Below, in pieces: positions 45,215 to 53,789 of a stretch of DNA of 64,000 nucleotides; positions within the stretch are counted from its first letter, which is position 1, and each line of letters begins with the position of its first letter. The translations under genes were made by a program, and so were the position numbers. The notes below the pieces were generated by a model. The model worked only from the letters and a program-made list of their open reading frames with translations. It was not told where the DNA came from and did not search any database. The stretch is taken from positions 100,835-164,834 of the forward strand of contig DBNK01000032.1 in NCBI GenBank assembly GCA_002298335.1. The letters run 5' to 3'. Origin of the DNA: Thalassolituus sp. UBA674. Lineage in GTDB: Bacteria > Pseudomonadota > Gammaproteobacteria > Pseudomonadales > Oceanobacteraceae.

Positions 45215-45760
45215 ATGCGCACTTTCATCACTGCTCTCCTCTTCGCCGGTCTGTCCCTGCCTGCCCTGGCAGCCGAGCAGGAGTACACCAACTTCCGGGT
45301 CGGTCTGGGCGCCCTGCGTTATGACATTCATCCGGGGGCTGAATACATGCCGGACGGCCAGAGCACCGGTGTGACCCTGATGGCCGAATTCCCTCAGGAC
45401 AACTACCACGGCTCACGCTTTATCCTCTATAAACTGAATGGCGAAGGTGAAGACGTCTGGGGTTTTGAGACCCAGATGCTGCTGGGTTATGGTCTGGCAC
45501 AGCCCGGCTTCCGCATTCATACCGGACCAGCCTGGCACCGCGAATTCATTACCACCGACGATGATGGCAGTTCCGACCCTGAGCTGTTCAACGGCTGGGG
45601 CTGGCAGGCCGGTATTGGCTGGCAGTTTGCCGCCATCACCCTGGAGCTTGCTGCGACTTATCGCGACCCGCAGGATTACCGCAATGAAAACCGCCGTGCC
45701 GGTGTCCGTGGCAAACCCGACCCGTTACTGACCAATCTGTTTGTCAGCTACCGCTTCTGA
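45215..45760 (+). CDS. predicted outer-membrane beta-barrel protein
   Basis: A 181-residue protein with signal peptide 1-19 (P-A-L-A-A). The mature part has alternating beta strands rich in Tyr, Trp and Gly, such as G-W-G-W-Q-A-G-I-G-W-Q-F. It ends L-F-V-S-Y-R-F, a C-terminal phenylalanine signature for BAM insertion. The size suggests an eight-stranded OmpA/OmpX-like barrel. No family recognised. It is followed 9 bp later by a 50-residue gene. Confidence 0.65.
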   Translation: MRTFITALLFAGLSLPALAAEQEYTNFRVGLGALRYDIHPGAEYMPDGQSTGVTLMAEFPQDNYHGSRFILYKLNGEGEDVWGFETQMLLGYGLAQPGFRIHTGPAWHREFITTDDDGSSDPELFNGWGWQAGIGWQFAAITLELAATYRDPQDYRNENRRAGVRGKPDPLLTNLFVSYRF

Positions 45761-45769
45761 GGAAACACC

Positions 45770-45922
45770 ATGACCAACCCGGTGACAGTCCGCTATATGT
45801 CCCGCTCTGAAATCGAAAGCCTGATGTACAGCCTGCGTGCCCCGGCTGGCAATAAAGAAGCCGAACTGTTCGAAGCCCTGGTACGCCGCCTGCTCGAACT
45901 GATGGAACAGGAAAACCGTTGA
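45770..45922 (+). CDS. 50-residue small protein of unknown function
   Basis: A short ORF: ATG at 45770 with GAGGAAA 6 nt upstream, and TGA at 45920-45922. The product is one acidic amphipathic helix-rich peptide (S-R-S-E-I-E-S-L-M-Y-S-L-R ... E-L-F-E-A-L-V-R-R-L-L-E-L-M-E-Q-E-N-R). It starts 9 bp after the barrel gene. Its stop overlaps the TTG start of the pseudouridine synthase (GTTGA), so it looks like a true member of a three-gene operon. Function unknown; a protein-binding helix is plausible. Confidence 0.65.
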   Translation: MTNPVTVRYMSRSEIESLMYSLRAPAGNKEAELFEALVRRLLELMEQENR

Positions 45923-46569
45923 GCCCCTTCTCCTGCCTGCAGGAAACCCCCCACTGGATTGCTCTGTACAAACCAGCCGGTATCGGCATTCACAGCGAAG
46001 ACGGCGAGCCCGGCTTTGTGGCGCAGGCCGCTGAGCAGCTGGGAGCCGGACTCTGGCCGGTACACCGGCTCGATAAAGTGACTTCCGGCATTCTTCTGCT
46101 CGCCAAAGACAAAACCACCGCAGCGGAACTGAGCCGTCAGTTTGCAGAGCGCAAGGTGCAGAAATGGTATCTCGCCCGCTCCGCGCGCAAACCGTCAAAG
46201 AAACAGGGCTGGATCAAAGGTGACATGCTGAAAGCCCGCAACGGCAGCTGGAAACTCGCACGCAGCCTGGAAAACCCGGCCATTACCCGCTTTATCAGTG
46301 AGGCCGCAGCGCCGTCAGGGCGCCTCTATCTGCTCAAGCCTCTCACTGGTAAAACCCACCAGTTGCGCGTGGCCATGAAAAGTCTGGGAGCACCGATTGA
46401 TGGTGATACGCGCTACGGCGGCGATGTGGCAGAGCGCACCTTTCTGCATGCCTATGCCCTGAGCTTTGAGGATCAGGGCCAGATGACTGAACTCCTCTGC
46501 CCGCCCGCAGATGAAGGCTGGCCAGCACTGCCCGACGCCTGGCAGGCACCGGCCTGGGTTCTGGGCTGA
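45919..46569 (+). CDS. RluA-family pseudouridine synthase
   Basis: A 216-residue RNA pseudouridine synthase. H-R-L-D-K-V-T-S-G near residues 49-57 is the RluA-type catalytic motif with the active Asp. K-T-H-Q-L-R-V-A near 139-146 is the family's second signature. There is no S4 domain, which fits the short TIGR01621-type subgroup. The start is TTG at 45919 with AGGA 6 nt upstream, overlapping the stop of the small gene. It converges on the RND efflux operon with 7 bp between stops. Confidence 0.8.
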   Translation: MSPFSCLQETPHWIALYKPAGIGIHSEDGEPGFVAQAAEQLGAGLWPVHRLDKVTSGILLLAKDKTTAAELSRQFAERKVQKWYLARSARKPSKKQGWIKGDMLKARNGSWKLARSLENPAITRFISEAAAPSGRLYLLKPLTGKTHQLRVAMKSLGAPIDGDTRYGGDVAERTFLHAYALSFEDQGQMTELLCPPADEGWPALPDAWQAPAWVLG

Positions 46570-46576
46570 AAGCGGC

Positions 46577-49500
46577 TCAGCCAGCCTGCCCCTGAGCGGG
46601 TTCTTCCAGCGGCTCCCGACCGGGTAAGCGGTCGAGCACCGACGCCAGCAGTATGTAGAGTGCGGGCAACACCAGCAGACAGACGAAGGTGGTAAACAGG
46701 ATGCCGAAGCCGAGCGATACCGCCATCGGCGTGATGAACTGTGCCTGACGCGAGGTCTCGAACAACATAGGTGCCAGACCAAAGAAGGTGGTCAGGGTGG
46801 TCAGAAGAATCGGCCGGAAACGCCGTACCCCGGCCTGAAGTATGGCGTCACGGGCACTGAGTCCGCGCTCACGGCGCAGACGATTGGCGTAATCCACCAG
46901 AATCAGGCTGTCGTTCACCACCACACCGCCCAGCGCCACAATCCCCATAATACTCATGATACTGAGGCCCTTATCGGTCATGATATGGCCCAGCACAGCC
47001 CCGGCCGCACCGAACGGAATCACCGCCATAATCAGCATCGGCTGAGCGTAACTGCGGAACGGAATCGCCAGCATCACATAGATGATCAGCAACGACATCA
47101 TGCCGTACATGGACAGGGCGTTGCTACTCTCCTGAGTATCCTGCTGGCGCCCGCTGAAGCCGAAATCCACCCCGGGATAACGCGCCTGCAGATCCGGGAA
47201 TACCTCAGTACGCAACAGATTCATGACGGCCGGAATCTGCTCGCGCGGCTCCACATCCGCCGTCACCTGCACCACCTGGCGGCCATTACGGCGGGAAATG
47301 GTCGACGGCGACGTCGCTTTTTCCAGATACGCCACATCGCTGAGTGGCACGTAACCGCCCGCCGGCGTAATCACCTGAAGCTGCTCAATGTCCGCACTGC
47401 GCGAACGTTCCCCTTCCGGCAAACGCACCAGCACCGTGACTTCGCTGCTGTTGCGCTGCTGGCGCAAAGCACGCGAGCCGTAGAGGGCAGCACGGATCTG
47501 CGCGGCAACGTCACTGGCCTCCAGGCCCAGACTGCGACCCCGCTCCGTCAGCGTGACATTCCATTCCGGTTTGCCACTGGTAAAGCCATTGGCGACATCT
47601 TTGGTGCCACTGATACCGGCCAGCGCCGTGGCGGTATCCGCTGCAGCCTGCGCCAGAATATCCGTGCGGCTGCCGCGCAGTTCCAGCGTCAGTCCGGCCC
47701 CCCCGGACGGGCCTCCGCCGCGCTCCGAATCAAAGGTCAGACTGCGGATGCCGGGAATCTCGCCAATGGCCTCACGCCACAGGTTCACCAGCTCCGCCGC
47801 ATGCACAGGACGCACCTCACCATCGACCAGCTTGCCTTCCACTTCGACGCTGGAGCCTTCGATATCGCCTTCAATGCTCAGCACCAGCTCGCGGCCCTGC
47901 CGTTCAATCGGCTCTACCACTTCATTCAGTTTACGTTCGACCAGATCACGGACTTCGCGCGCCTGCGACAGAGGAGCATTGGCCGGCAGCTCGACCGTGG
48001 CGACAACAAACTCTCCCTCCAGACGTGGGAACATGCTGAACCCCATACGGCCGCTGAAGGCCCAGGCCATGGTCGCCATCAGACAGAAGAAGGCAATCGC
48101 AACCGTGAGCCCGGGCAGGCTGATGCAGCGGCTCAGTAAAGGCCGGTAAGCGCGGTCAATAAAGCGGTTCAATCCCAGATCGACGCGGCGCTGCACGCGC
48201 TCCATGACGTTCGGCTGAGCGTGAGGGTCTTTCTTTTTCAGATGAGCCAGGTGAGACGGCAGTACAAACAGAGCTTCCAGCCAGGAAATCAGAAAGCAGC
48301 AGATCACCACAATCGGAATGGCGATGAAGAGTTTCCCCATCATGCCCGGCAGCGCCAGAATCGGCAGGAAGGCAGCAATGTTCGTCAGGATGGCAAACGC
48401 CAGCGGCACCCCGACTTCGCGCGCGCCAATGACGGCCGCCTCCGGGAAACTCATGCCCTGCTGCATGTGCTCAAAGATGTTTTCACCGGCAATGATGGCG
48501 TCATCCACCACAATCCCGAGCGCCACGATAAAGGCAAACATGGAGATCATGTTGATCGACACATCAAACACCGGCAGCAGCAGCACCGCCCCCATGAAGG
48601 CCGTCGGAATGCCCATGGTGACCCAGAAGGCCAGCCGGTACTCGAGGAACAGACTGAGCAGCACCAGCACCAGAATCAGACCCAGCCCGGCGTTTTTCAG
48701 CAGCAGCCCCAGACGCTGACGGTAGGTTTCACCGTCATCGTCGGTCACAATAATCTGCACGCCCGGGGGCAGCTCGGGCAGGATTTCGTCCAGCTGCCGG
48801 TACGTGGCATCAGCGACGGTGATCGGCGTCTGGCTCTGGGCACGATAAATATCAAAACCCACAGAGGTCTGGCCGTTGTAGGTGATCTCGCGGTTATTAT
48901 CGCTGAAGCCTTCACGCACACTGGCGATGTCGCCCAGCCGCAGCTGGACCCCGGTGTCATCCGCCAGCAGCGGGATATCGCGGAACTCACCCGCCCAGTA
49001 CATGCGGTTATCCAGCGTGACCAGAATATCCCCACCGTCGGTGCGCACCTGTCCGGCAGACAGCTCCAGCGCATTGTTGCCTACGGTCTGTGCCACGCTC
49101 TGCAACGACAGGCCATAAGCCTCCAGCGCGGTTTGCGGTATCTCGATATGGATTTCTTCCGGCGGCGTGCCCTTGAGTTCCACCCGGGTGATTTCCGGGG
49201 CTTCCATCAGCCTGTCTTTGACGTGCTCCGCCAGTTGTTTCAGGGCAAACGGGCTCATAGGGCCGAACATGGCCAGTTCCATCACTTCCACATCGCGGCT
49301 GGCGATGCTGACAACCGGGCGCTCAATACCATCGGGGAAGGTGGTGATGTTATTCACCGCCTGCTGAATCTCCTGATAGGCCTGCTGGCGGTCAGTGTCG
49401 TTATCCAGTTCAACGTACACCACCGCGCTGCCCTGGGCAGCAGTAGAGTTGATCTCAGAGAAACCACTCATACCGGACAGTTCGTTTTCAACCGGCAGAA

Positions 49501-49702
49501 CCACACCCTGCTCCATCTCCGACGGCGTGGCACCGGGATAGGCAACCTCGACAATCACCATGTCGACCTGGGTATTGGGTATGAACTCCTTACGGATCGA
49601 CAATGACATCAGGATGCCGCCGATGATCAGGAACGCCATCAGCAGATTCGGTGCCACACCGTGGTTCACCATCCAGGCCACGGGCCCGCTGTGATGCCTC
49701 AT
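46577..49702 (-). CDS. RND efflux pump inner-membrane transporter (HAE1 family)
   Basis: A 1041-residue AcrB-type proton-driven exporter with twelve helices and two large periplasmic loops. The TM4 proton-relay aspartates are in G-I-V-V-D-D-A-I-I-A-G-E-N; the TM10 partner region is V-V-V-N-D-S-L-I-L-V-D-Y. The ATG overlaps the MFP stop by 4 bp. It is the last gene of a complete OMF-MFP-RND operon. Sequence alone does not tell the substrates; no regulator is adjacent. Confidence 0.92.
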   Translation of the reverse strand: MRHHSGPVAWMVNHGVAPNLLMAFLIIGGILMSLSIRKEFIPNTQVDMVIVEVAYPGATPSEMEQGVVLPVENELSGMSGFSEINSTAAQGSAVVYVELDNDTDRQQAYQEIQQAVNNITTFPDGIERPVVSIASRDVEVMELAMFGPMSPFALKQLAEHVKDRLMEAPEITRVELKGTPPEEIHIEIPQTALEAYGLSLQSVAQTVGNNALELSAGQVRTDGGDILVTLDNRMYWAGEFRDIPLLADDTGVQLRLGDIASVREGFSDNNREITYNGQTSVGFDIYRAQSQTPITVADATYRQLDEILPELPPGVQIIVTDDDGETYRQRLGLLLKNAGLGLILVLVLLSLFLEYRLAFWVTMGIPTAFMGAVLLLPVFDVSINMISMFAFIVALGIVVDDAIIAGENIFEHMQQGMSFPEAAVIGAREVGVPLAFAILTNIAAFLPILALPGMMGKLFIAIPIVVICCFLISWLEALFVLPSHLAHLKKKDPHAQPNVMERVQRRVDLGLNRFIDRAYRPLLSRCISLPGLTVAIAFFCLMATMAWAFSGRMGFSMFPRLEGEFVVATVELPANAPLSQAREVRDLVERKLNEVVEPIERQGRELVLSIEGDIEGSSVEVEGKLVDGEVRPVHAAELVNLWREAIGEIPGIRSLTFDSERGGGPSGGAGLTLELRGSRTDILAQAAADTATALAGISGTKDVANGFTSGKPEWNVTLTERGRSLGLEASDVAAQIRAALYGSRALRQQRNSSEVTVLVRLPEGERSRSADIEQLQVITPAGGYVPLSDVAYLEKATSPSTISRRNGRQVVQVTADVEPREQIPAVMNLLRTEVFPDLQARYPGVDFGFSGRQQDTQESSNALSMYGMMSLLIIYVMLAIPFRSYAQPMLIMAVIPFGAAGAVLGHIMTDKGLSIMSIMGIVALGGVVVNDSLILVDYANRLRRERGLSARDAILQAGVRRFRPILLTTLTTFFGLAPMLFETSRQAQFITPMAVSLGFGILFTTFVCLLVLPALYILLASVLDRLPGREPLEEPAQGQAG

Positions 49703-50892
49703 GGTGCCGATGCTCCACTTCCGGTGGCGGCGACGCGTACGGCCATACCCGGTACAGCACTGTCGACCTGGCTGAGCAGCAACTGGTCACCCTCTTCAAA
49801 GCCGGTATTGATCCAGACATCCTCACGACCGGCATAAATCACTTCGACCGGGCGTAACGCCAGCTTACCGGCGTTGACGACCCATACCTCCCCGCCCGTG
49901 GTAAGCAGCCGCCGCGGCACCACAAAGGCATTCTGAATCTCCCGGCCGTAAAGTCTGACCTGAACGTAATCGTTCACCAGCACCACCGGCCCGGTCTGCG
50001 GATTCATGGGATCGTCCGCCGCCAGCATGATACGCACCTGACGATCGGCACTGTCGACCTGAGGCAACACGTTAAGGACACGGGCAATACGGTACTGACC
50101 ATCACCGCTGGCATTGCGCGGTGCCACTTCGGCGGTCTGGCTGGAATCCAGAAATGGCAGAAACCCCCGTGGCACTTTGACTTCAACATAAAAGGTTGCC
50201 GTGCCCAGCAGACTGAACAGGCTGCCGGCATTCCCGGTCTGGCTGCCCGGGCTGATGTAACGCTCGACAATACGGCCATCAAAGGGCATGCGGATCTCAG
50301 TACGTGTCAGGTTGGTCTTCGCCAGTAACAGCTGCGCTTCGGCCGTGGCTACGGCCGCTTCTGCCACCTGACGCTGCGGTTCACGCAGCACCAGTGCCCG
50401 GTCACTTTCACCCAGAGTCAGACCCGCCAGTTCGTATTCTTCCTCTGCCAGAGTGATCTGCCCCTGCTCCACGGCCAGCTCGGCCCGGGCCTGTGCCAGA
50501 GCGGCTTCAGCCTGCCTGACGGCTGCCTGATAGTCAGTGGCGTCAATACGGGCCAGCAGATCGCCCTGTTTCAGCCAGGCGCCCGGCACAGCCGCGGGAG
50601 ATAACCACTCGATCCGGCCACTGACTTCGGCCTGTAATTCCAGAGCCTCACTGGCCAGCACCGTACCACCGGCCAGAACCTCCGGGCGTATACTGGCACG
50701 CTGCAGTGGAGTGGCGTCCACCAGACGGGTAACGTCTTTGGCAACACCACGCTTGGGTACTGGTGCAGAACTGATGATCAGTTTCCAGGCGACGAAGGCT
50801 GCGATAAATATGACCGCCGTCAGCGCGATCATGCGCCATGAAGTCTTCTTCTCAGACATGGGTGCGGTGCCATTACCGGCACTCTGGTTCAT
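49699..50892 (-). CDS. RND efflux periplasmic adaptor (membrane fusion protein)
   Basis: A 397-residue adaptor anchored by one helix (about 21-42) that joins the RND pump to the outer-membrane channel. The lipoyl half motifs (A-E-V-S-G-R-I and M-P-F-D-G-R-I-V) flank a long alpha-hairpin (~105-185). The beta-barrel and membrane-proximal domains follow. Starts and stops overlap both neighbours by 4 bp (ATGA), so the three subunits are coupled. Confidence 0.9.
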   Translation of the reverse strand: MNQSAGNGTAPMSEKKTSWRMIALTAVIFIAAFVAWKLIISSAPVPKRGVAKDVTRLVDATPLQRASIRPEVLAGGTVLASEALELQAEVSGRIEWLSPAAVPGAWLKQGDLLARIDATDYQAAVRQAEAALAQARAELAVEQGQITLAEEEYELAGLTLGESDRALVLREPQRQVAEAAVATAEAQLLLAKTNLTRTEIRMPFDGRIVERYISPGSQTGNAGSLFSLLGTATFYVEVKVPRGFLPFLDSSQTAEVAPRNASGDGQYRIARVLNVLPQVDSADRQVRIMLAADDPMNPQTGPVVLVNDYVQVRLYGREIQNAFVVPRRLLTTGGEVWVVNAGKLALRPVEVIYAGREDVWINTGFEEGDQLLLSQVDSAVPGMAVRVAATGSGASAP

Positions 50893-52289
50893 GAATTCTG
50901 TTCTCCGAATTGTCCGTGGCTGACGGCTTTATAGAGCTGGATGCGCGCCTGTACCCGGCTCCAGCGGATGTCGAGATACCGCGACTCCAGCGTCAGCAGT
51001 TCCTGCTGGGCGTTGACCAGTTCAAGAAAACTGAACTGTCCGCGGCGGTAATAGCTTTCCGCCAGTGTCAGGGTCCGCCGCGCCAGATCCAGCTGCTCAG
51101 AAAGACGCTGCAGGGTCTGCGCGTACTGATCTTCCAGCACCAGGGCCTCCTGAACTTCCTGTGCGGCTTCCAGCAGGGTCTGGGTGTAATCTGCAAGTGC
51201 TTCGTCTTCCAATGCCCGCTGACGCCGCACTTCGGCGCGGCGCTGCCCGCCATCCAGCAGTGGTAACACCAGCGAACCGGCAAGGTTGGCCATCCAGTTA
51301 TCAAACACATTACTGAGCTGCTGATCTTCACCCTGATAGGAGGCGGTCAGTGTCAGTCTTGGATAGCGGTTAGCGACGGCCGCTGCGACGCCGGCACTGG
51401 CGGCCTGCAGACGATAGAAGGCTTCCTGTACATCCGGGCGGGCCTGCAATGCCTGTAACGGCACGGCAGTAGCCGTACTGCCGAGTTCAGGCAGAGGGGC
51501 CAGTGCGTTCAGGCTGTCATCGTCCAGCGAGCTCACGCCTTCACCACTCCACAGTGCCAGTTCCTGACGGTAAATATCGCGACGTGCCTGAGAAGCCAGC
51601 AGATCAATGTGGTTGGTTTCCAGCAGCTGTTGTTGCTGCAGAACATCGGTGAGTGCTGCCTGGCCGCGGCGCTGACGGCCTTCAATAACAGCCAGTGCCG
51701 TCTGAAGACGTTGTTGCTGTTGCTGCAGCAACTGCAGGTTTTCATTCTCAAGCCGCAGCCCGAGCCAGGAGCTGGTGATCTGCCCGGCAACGGTGTTGGC
51801 CAACACGCGGTAAGCCGCACCGGACGCCGCCAGAGTAAATTCAGATTGCTGTGCGGCAGCGCGGATATTACCCCAGAGGTCCAGCTCATAGCGGGTGCTC
51901 AGGCCTGCTGACCAGCTGTTGGCGACGCTGTCATCGCCATTCCAGTTGCGCTCACGGCCAACAGTGGCATCGAGTGTCGGGTAATAGTCACTGCGGGCGG
52001 AGCCCAACAGGGCCAGACTCTGACGCACCCGGGCTGCGGCCGCCTGCAGGCTGTAGTTACCGCCCAGTGCGATCTCAACCCGTCGGTCCAGCTCAGCATC
52101 ATCAAAGCTCTGCCACCAGTTCACCGGTGGCAAAGGGGTTTCTGTGTCCGTGGAGAATACGTCAGGAAGAACCGGGGTGTCAGGCTCTGGGGTATCCAGC
52201 GCCGTGCAGGCCGTCATAAAACCGGTCGCTGCCAGAATCAACGCCGCCCTCGGTACAGAGAATCTGTGTCGGATGAACGGGGGTAGCAA
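50889..52289 (-). CDS. RND efflux outer-membrane lipoprotein channel (NodT/OprM type)
   Basis: A 466-residue TolC-like channel with two OEP repeats. A lipobox-like M-T-A-C28 follows a signal helix, so the mature N-terminus is probably acylated. Long heptad-like helices with L-x-x-A-x-x-x-V-x-Q-S and periodic Q/L are typical. The start is TTG at 52289 with only a weak ribosome site. First gene of the operon; the promoter must lie in 52290-52430. Confidence 0.88.
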   Translation of the reverse strand: MLPPFIRHRFSVPRAALILAATGFMTACTALDTPEPDTPVLPDVFSTDTETPLPPVNWWQSFDDAELDRRVEIALGGNYSLQAAAARVRQSLALLGSARSDYYPTLDATVGRERNWNGDDSVANSWSAGLSTRYELDLWGNIRAAAQQSEFTLAASGAAYRVLANTVAGQITSSWLGLRLENENLQLLQQQQQRLQTALAVIEGRQRRGQAALTDVLQQQQLLETNHIDLLASQARRDIYRQELALWSGEGVSSLDDDSLNALAPLPELGSTATAVPLQALQARPDVQEAFYRLQAASAGVAAAVANRYPRLTLTASYQGEDQQLSNVFDNWMANLAGSLVLPLLDGGQRRAEVRRQRALEDEALADYTQTLLEAAQEVQEALVLEDQYAQTLQRLSEQLDLARRTLTLAESYYRRGQFSFLELVNAQQELLTLESRYLDIRWSRVQARIQLYKAVSHGQFGEQNS

Positions 52290-52431
52290 GCGTCCGGCCT
52301 CGTCAGTGGGAATGACAACATAGTAGCCGCACTGTGGTGGCTGACTAACCGGTTTTACGCATCTTTACTGCAACAGAGAACACTTGTAATTCAGAGCGAT
52401 GCAGAACGGAAAATAACCGCAGCGCAGCAAT

Positions 52432-52456
52432 AAAAAACCCGGCAGAAGCCGGGTTT
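52432..52456 (-). terminator. rho-independent terminator after the MMPL-linked barrel gene
   Basis: AAACCCGGC (52435-52443) / GCCGGGTTT (52448-52456), loop AGAA, with a plus-strand A run at 52432-52437 giving U residues on the minus-strand transcript. It lies 7 bp after the stop at 52464. Confidence 0.88.
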
Positions 52457-52463
52457 CAGGAGA

Positions 52464-53678
52464 TCAGAAGTAGAAGGTCAGCCCTGCCTGCAGGGTGTCG
52501 TCTTTTTTGATGAAATCCATGACCTCATCATCCGGGTTGGCAACAAAGACCAGTGCCCGCACCGAAATGGTGGTGAACGAATTCAGACGGGTATTACCTT
52601 CAATGGAGTACAGGCGGCTGCCGGGAAAATCCAGATCCTGAGTCATACCCATCAGGATTTCACTGGAGTCCATATCGTAGAACGCGATACGGGCGGCATA
52701 GAACATATCATTCTGGCTCTGCGCCAGGCTCTCTTTACCACGGCTGTCGTACTGATATTCCATAAGCAGGCCGAGGTCAAAGTCGAGACCCAGAGGGCCG
52801 ACGATGGTGTATTCAAAGCCGGTGACTGCAGCGTCTGCATCTTCGTCTTCAAATTCATCATCGAGAATGTCGCGGTGACGCATCTCGGCTTTCAGCAGCC
52901 AGCCTTCCAGCGAATACTGCAGGGTCATGGCTGCCTGATTCATCTGCGCGTAGTACGGGATAATACCCGTCGGCACGATCAGGTCTTCCGAAAATTCGGT
53001 TTCCTGCACGATGTAAATCGGATCGCGGCTGGTCCCGTGGAACAGTGAGAAGGAGATGTCCAGCGGAGCGCCGAACAGCTCGTAATAATTGGACCAGCGC
53101 ATGGAGTAATCCACGTGCTTGTCCTCTTCCGAAGCCTGGTATTGCGCGTCGATGAAAGGCACCGGTAGACGGTAACGGCCGGGTTCACCCGGGAATGTAC
53201 GCTCGCGGAAGCCCGGCAGGATAAAGGCATCGAAAGTCCCCCAGGACTCCGACAGCCAGATACCCCGGATCATCGGCTGACCCAGTTTTTCATCACCGTC
53301 GGGAGATTCGACCTGATCAGTCTGGTTGATAACGTCGGCCAGGTTGATCGACTCCGTCACCCCCCAGAAAACCTTGCTGACACCGACGTGCAGTTCCAGC
53401 GGGCCGGACCAGGTTTTCCAGATGGCCTCACGCACATCGCTGTGCGAGCGGTCAGGGTCCTGGAAATCCTTACGGAAATACGGTGTGAAAACAAATTCGC
53501 TGCTGTCGCCTTCCCAGACGAATTCCGGTTTCCAGCTTAACGCATACTCATCATCCACCTGATGATCGTATGCGCCCTCTTCCAGAAAACGCCGTCCCTC
53601 TACACCAAACTCGGCCGAAAAATCGAAGGCCATGTCAGGCAGAGAAACGATAGCCAGAAGGCCGGTCAACAGTCGCAT
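52464..53678 (-). CDS. outer-membrane beta-barrel protein of the MMPL locus (DUF1302-like)
   Basis: A 404-residue predicted outer-membrane barrel with a short signal peptide (1-16) and many Trp/Tyr-rich strands, ending L-T-F-Y-F. The central block G-V-S-K-V-F-W-G-V-T-E-S ... L-A-D-V-I-N-Q-T-D ... K-L-G-Q-P-M resembles proteins of the DUF1302 kind that are encoded beside MMPL exporters. The ATG at 53678 has GAGAGGTAATA directly before it; the frame is open 93 bp further upstream without a ribosome site. It follows MMPL1 by 111 bp. Likely exit pore or acceptor, by context. Confidence 0.7.
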   Translation of the reverse strand: MRLLTGLLAIVSLPDMAFDFSAEFGVEGRRFLEEGAYDHQVDDEYALSWKPEFVWEGDSSEFVFTPYFRKDFQDPDRSHSDVREAIWKTWSGPLELHVGVSKVFWGVTESINLADVINQTDQVESPDGDEKLGQPMIRGIWLSESWGTFDAFILPGFRERTFPGEPGRYRLPVPFIDAQYQASEEDKHVDYSMRWSNYYELFGAPLDISFSLFHGTSRDPIYIVQETEFSEDLIVPTGIIPYYAQMNQAAMTLQYSLEGWLLKAEMRHRDILDDEFEDEDADAAVTGFEYTIVGPLGLDFDLGLLMEYQYDSRGKESLAQSQNDMFYAARIAFYDMDSSEILMGMTQDLDFPGSRLYSIEGNTRLNSFTTISVRALVFVANPDDEVMDFIKKDDTLQAGLTFYF

Positions 53679-53734
53679 TATTACCTCTCTATTGCGGACA
53701 CGCCGGGCAGCGGCCGCATAAACATCTTTATCTG

Positions 53735-53760
53735 AAACGCCGGTATCTGTCCCGGCGTTT
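53735..53760 (-). other. stem-loop between MMPL1 and the barrel gene
   Basis: AAACGCCGG (53735-53743) and CCGGCGTTT (53752-53760) pair perfectly over 9 bp with an 8-nt loop. No U tract follows on the minus strand. Partial termination or RNA processing could lower barrel expression relative to the transporter. Confidence 0.5.
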
Positions 53761-53789
53761 CCAGCACTCACAACCTTGTCCGGTACAGG

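Noticed and set aside
48221..49606. 461-residue plus-strand frame opposite the RND transporter gene
   Set aside because: His/Arg/Gln-rich shadow of a conserved transporter; no start signal.
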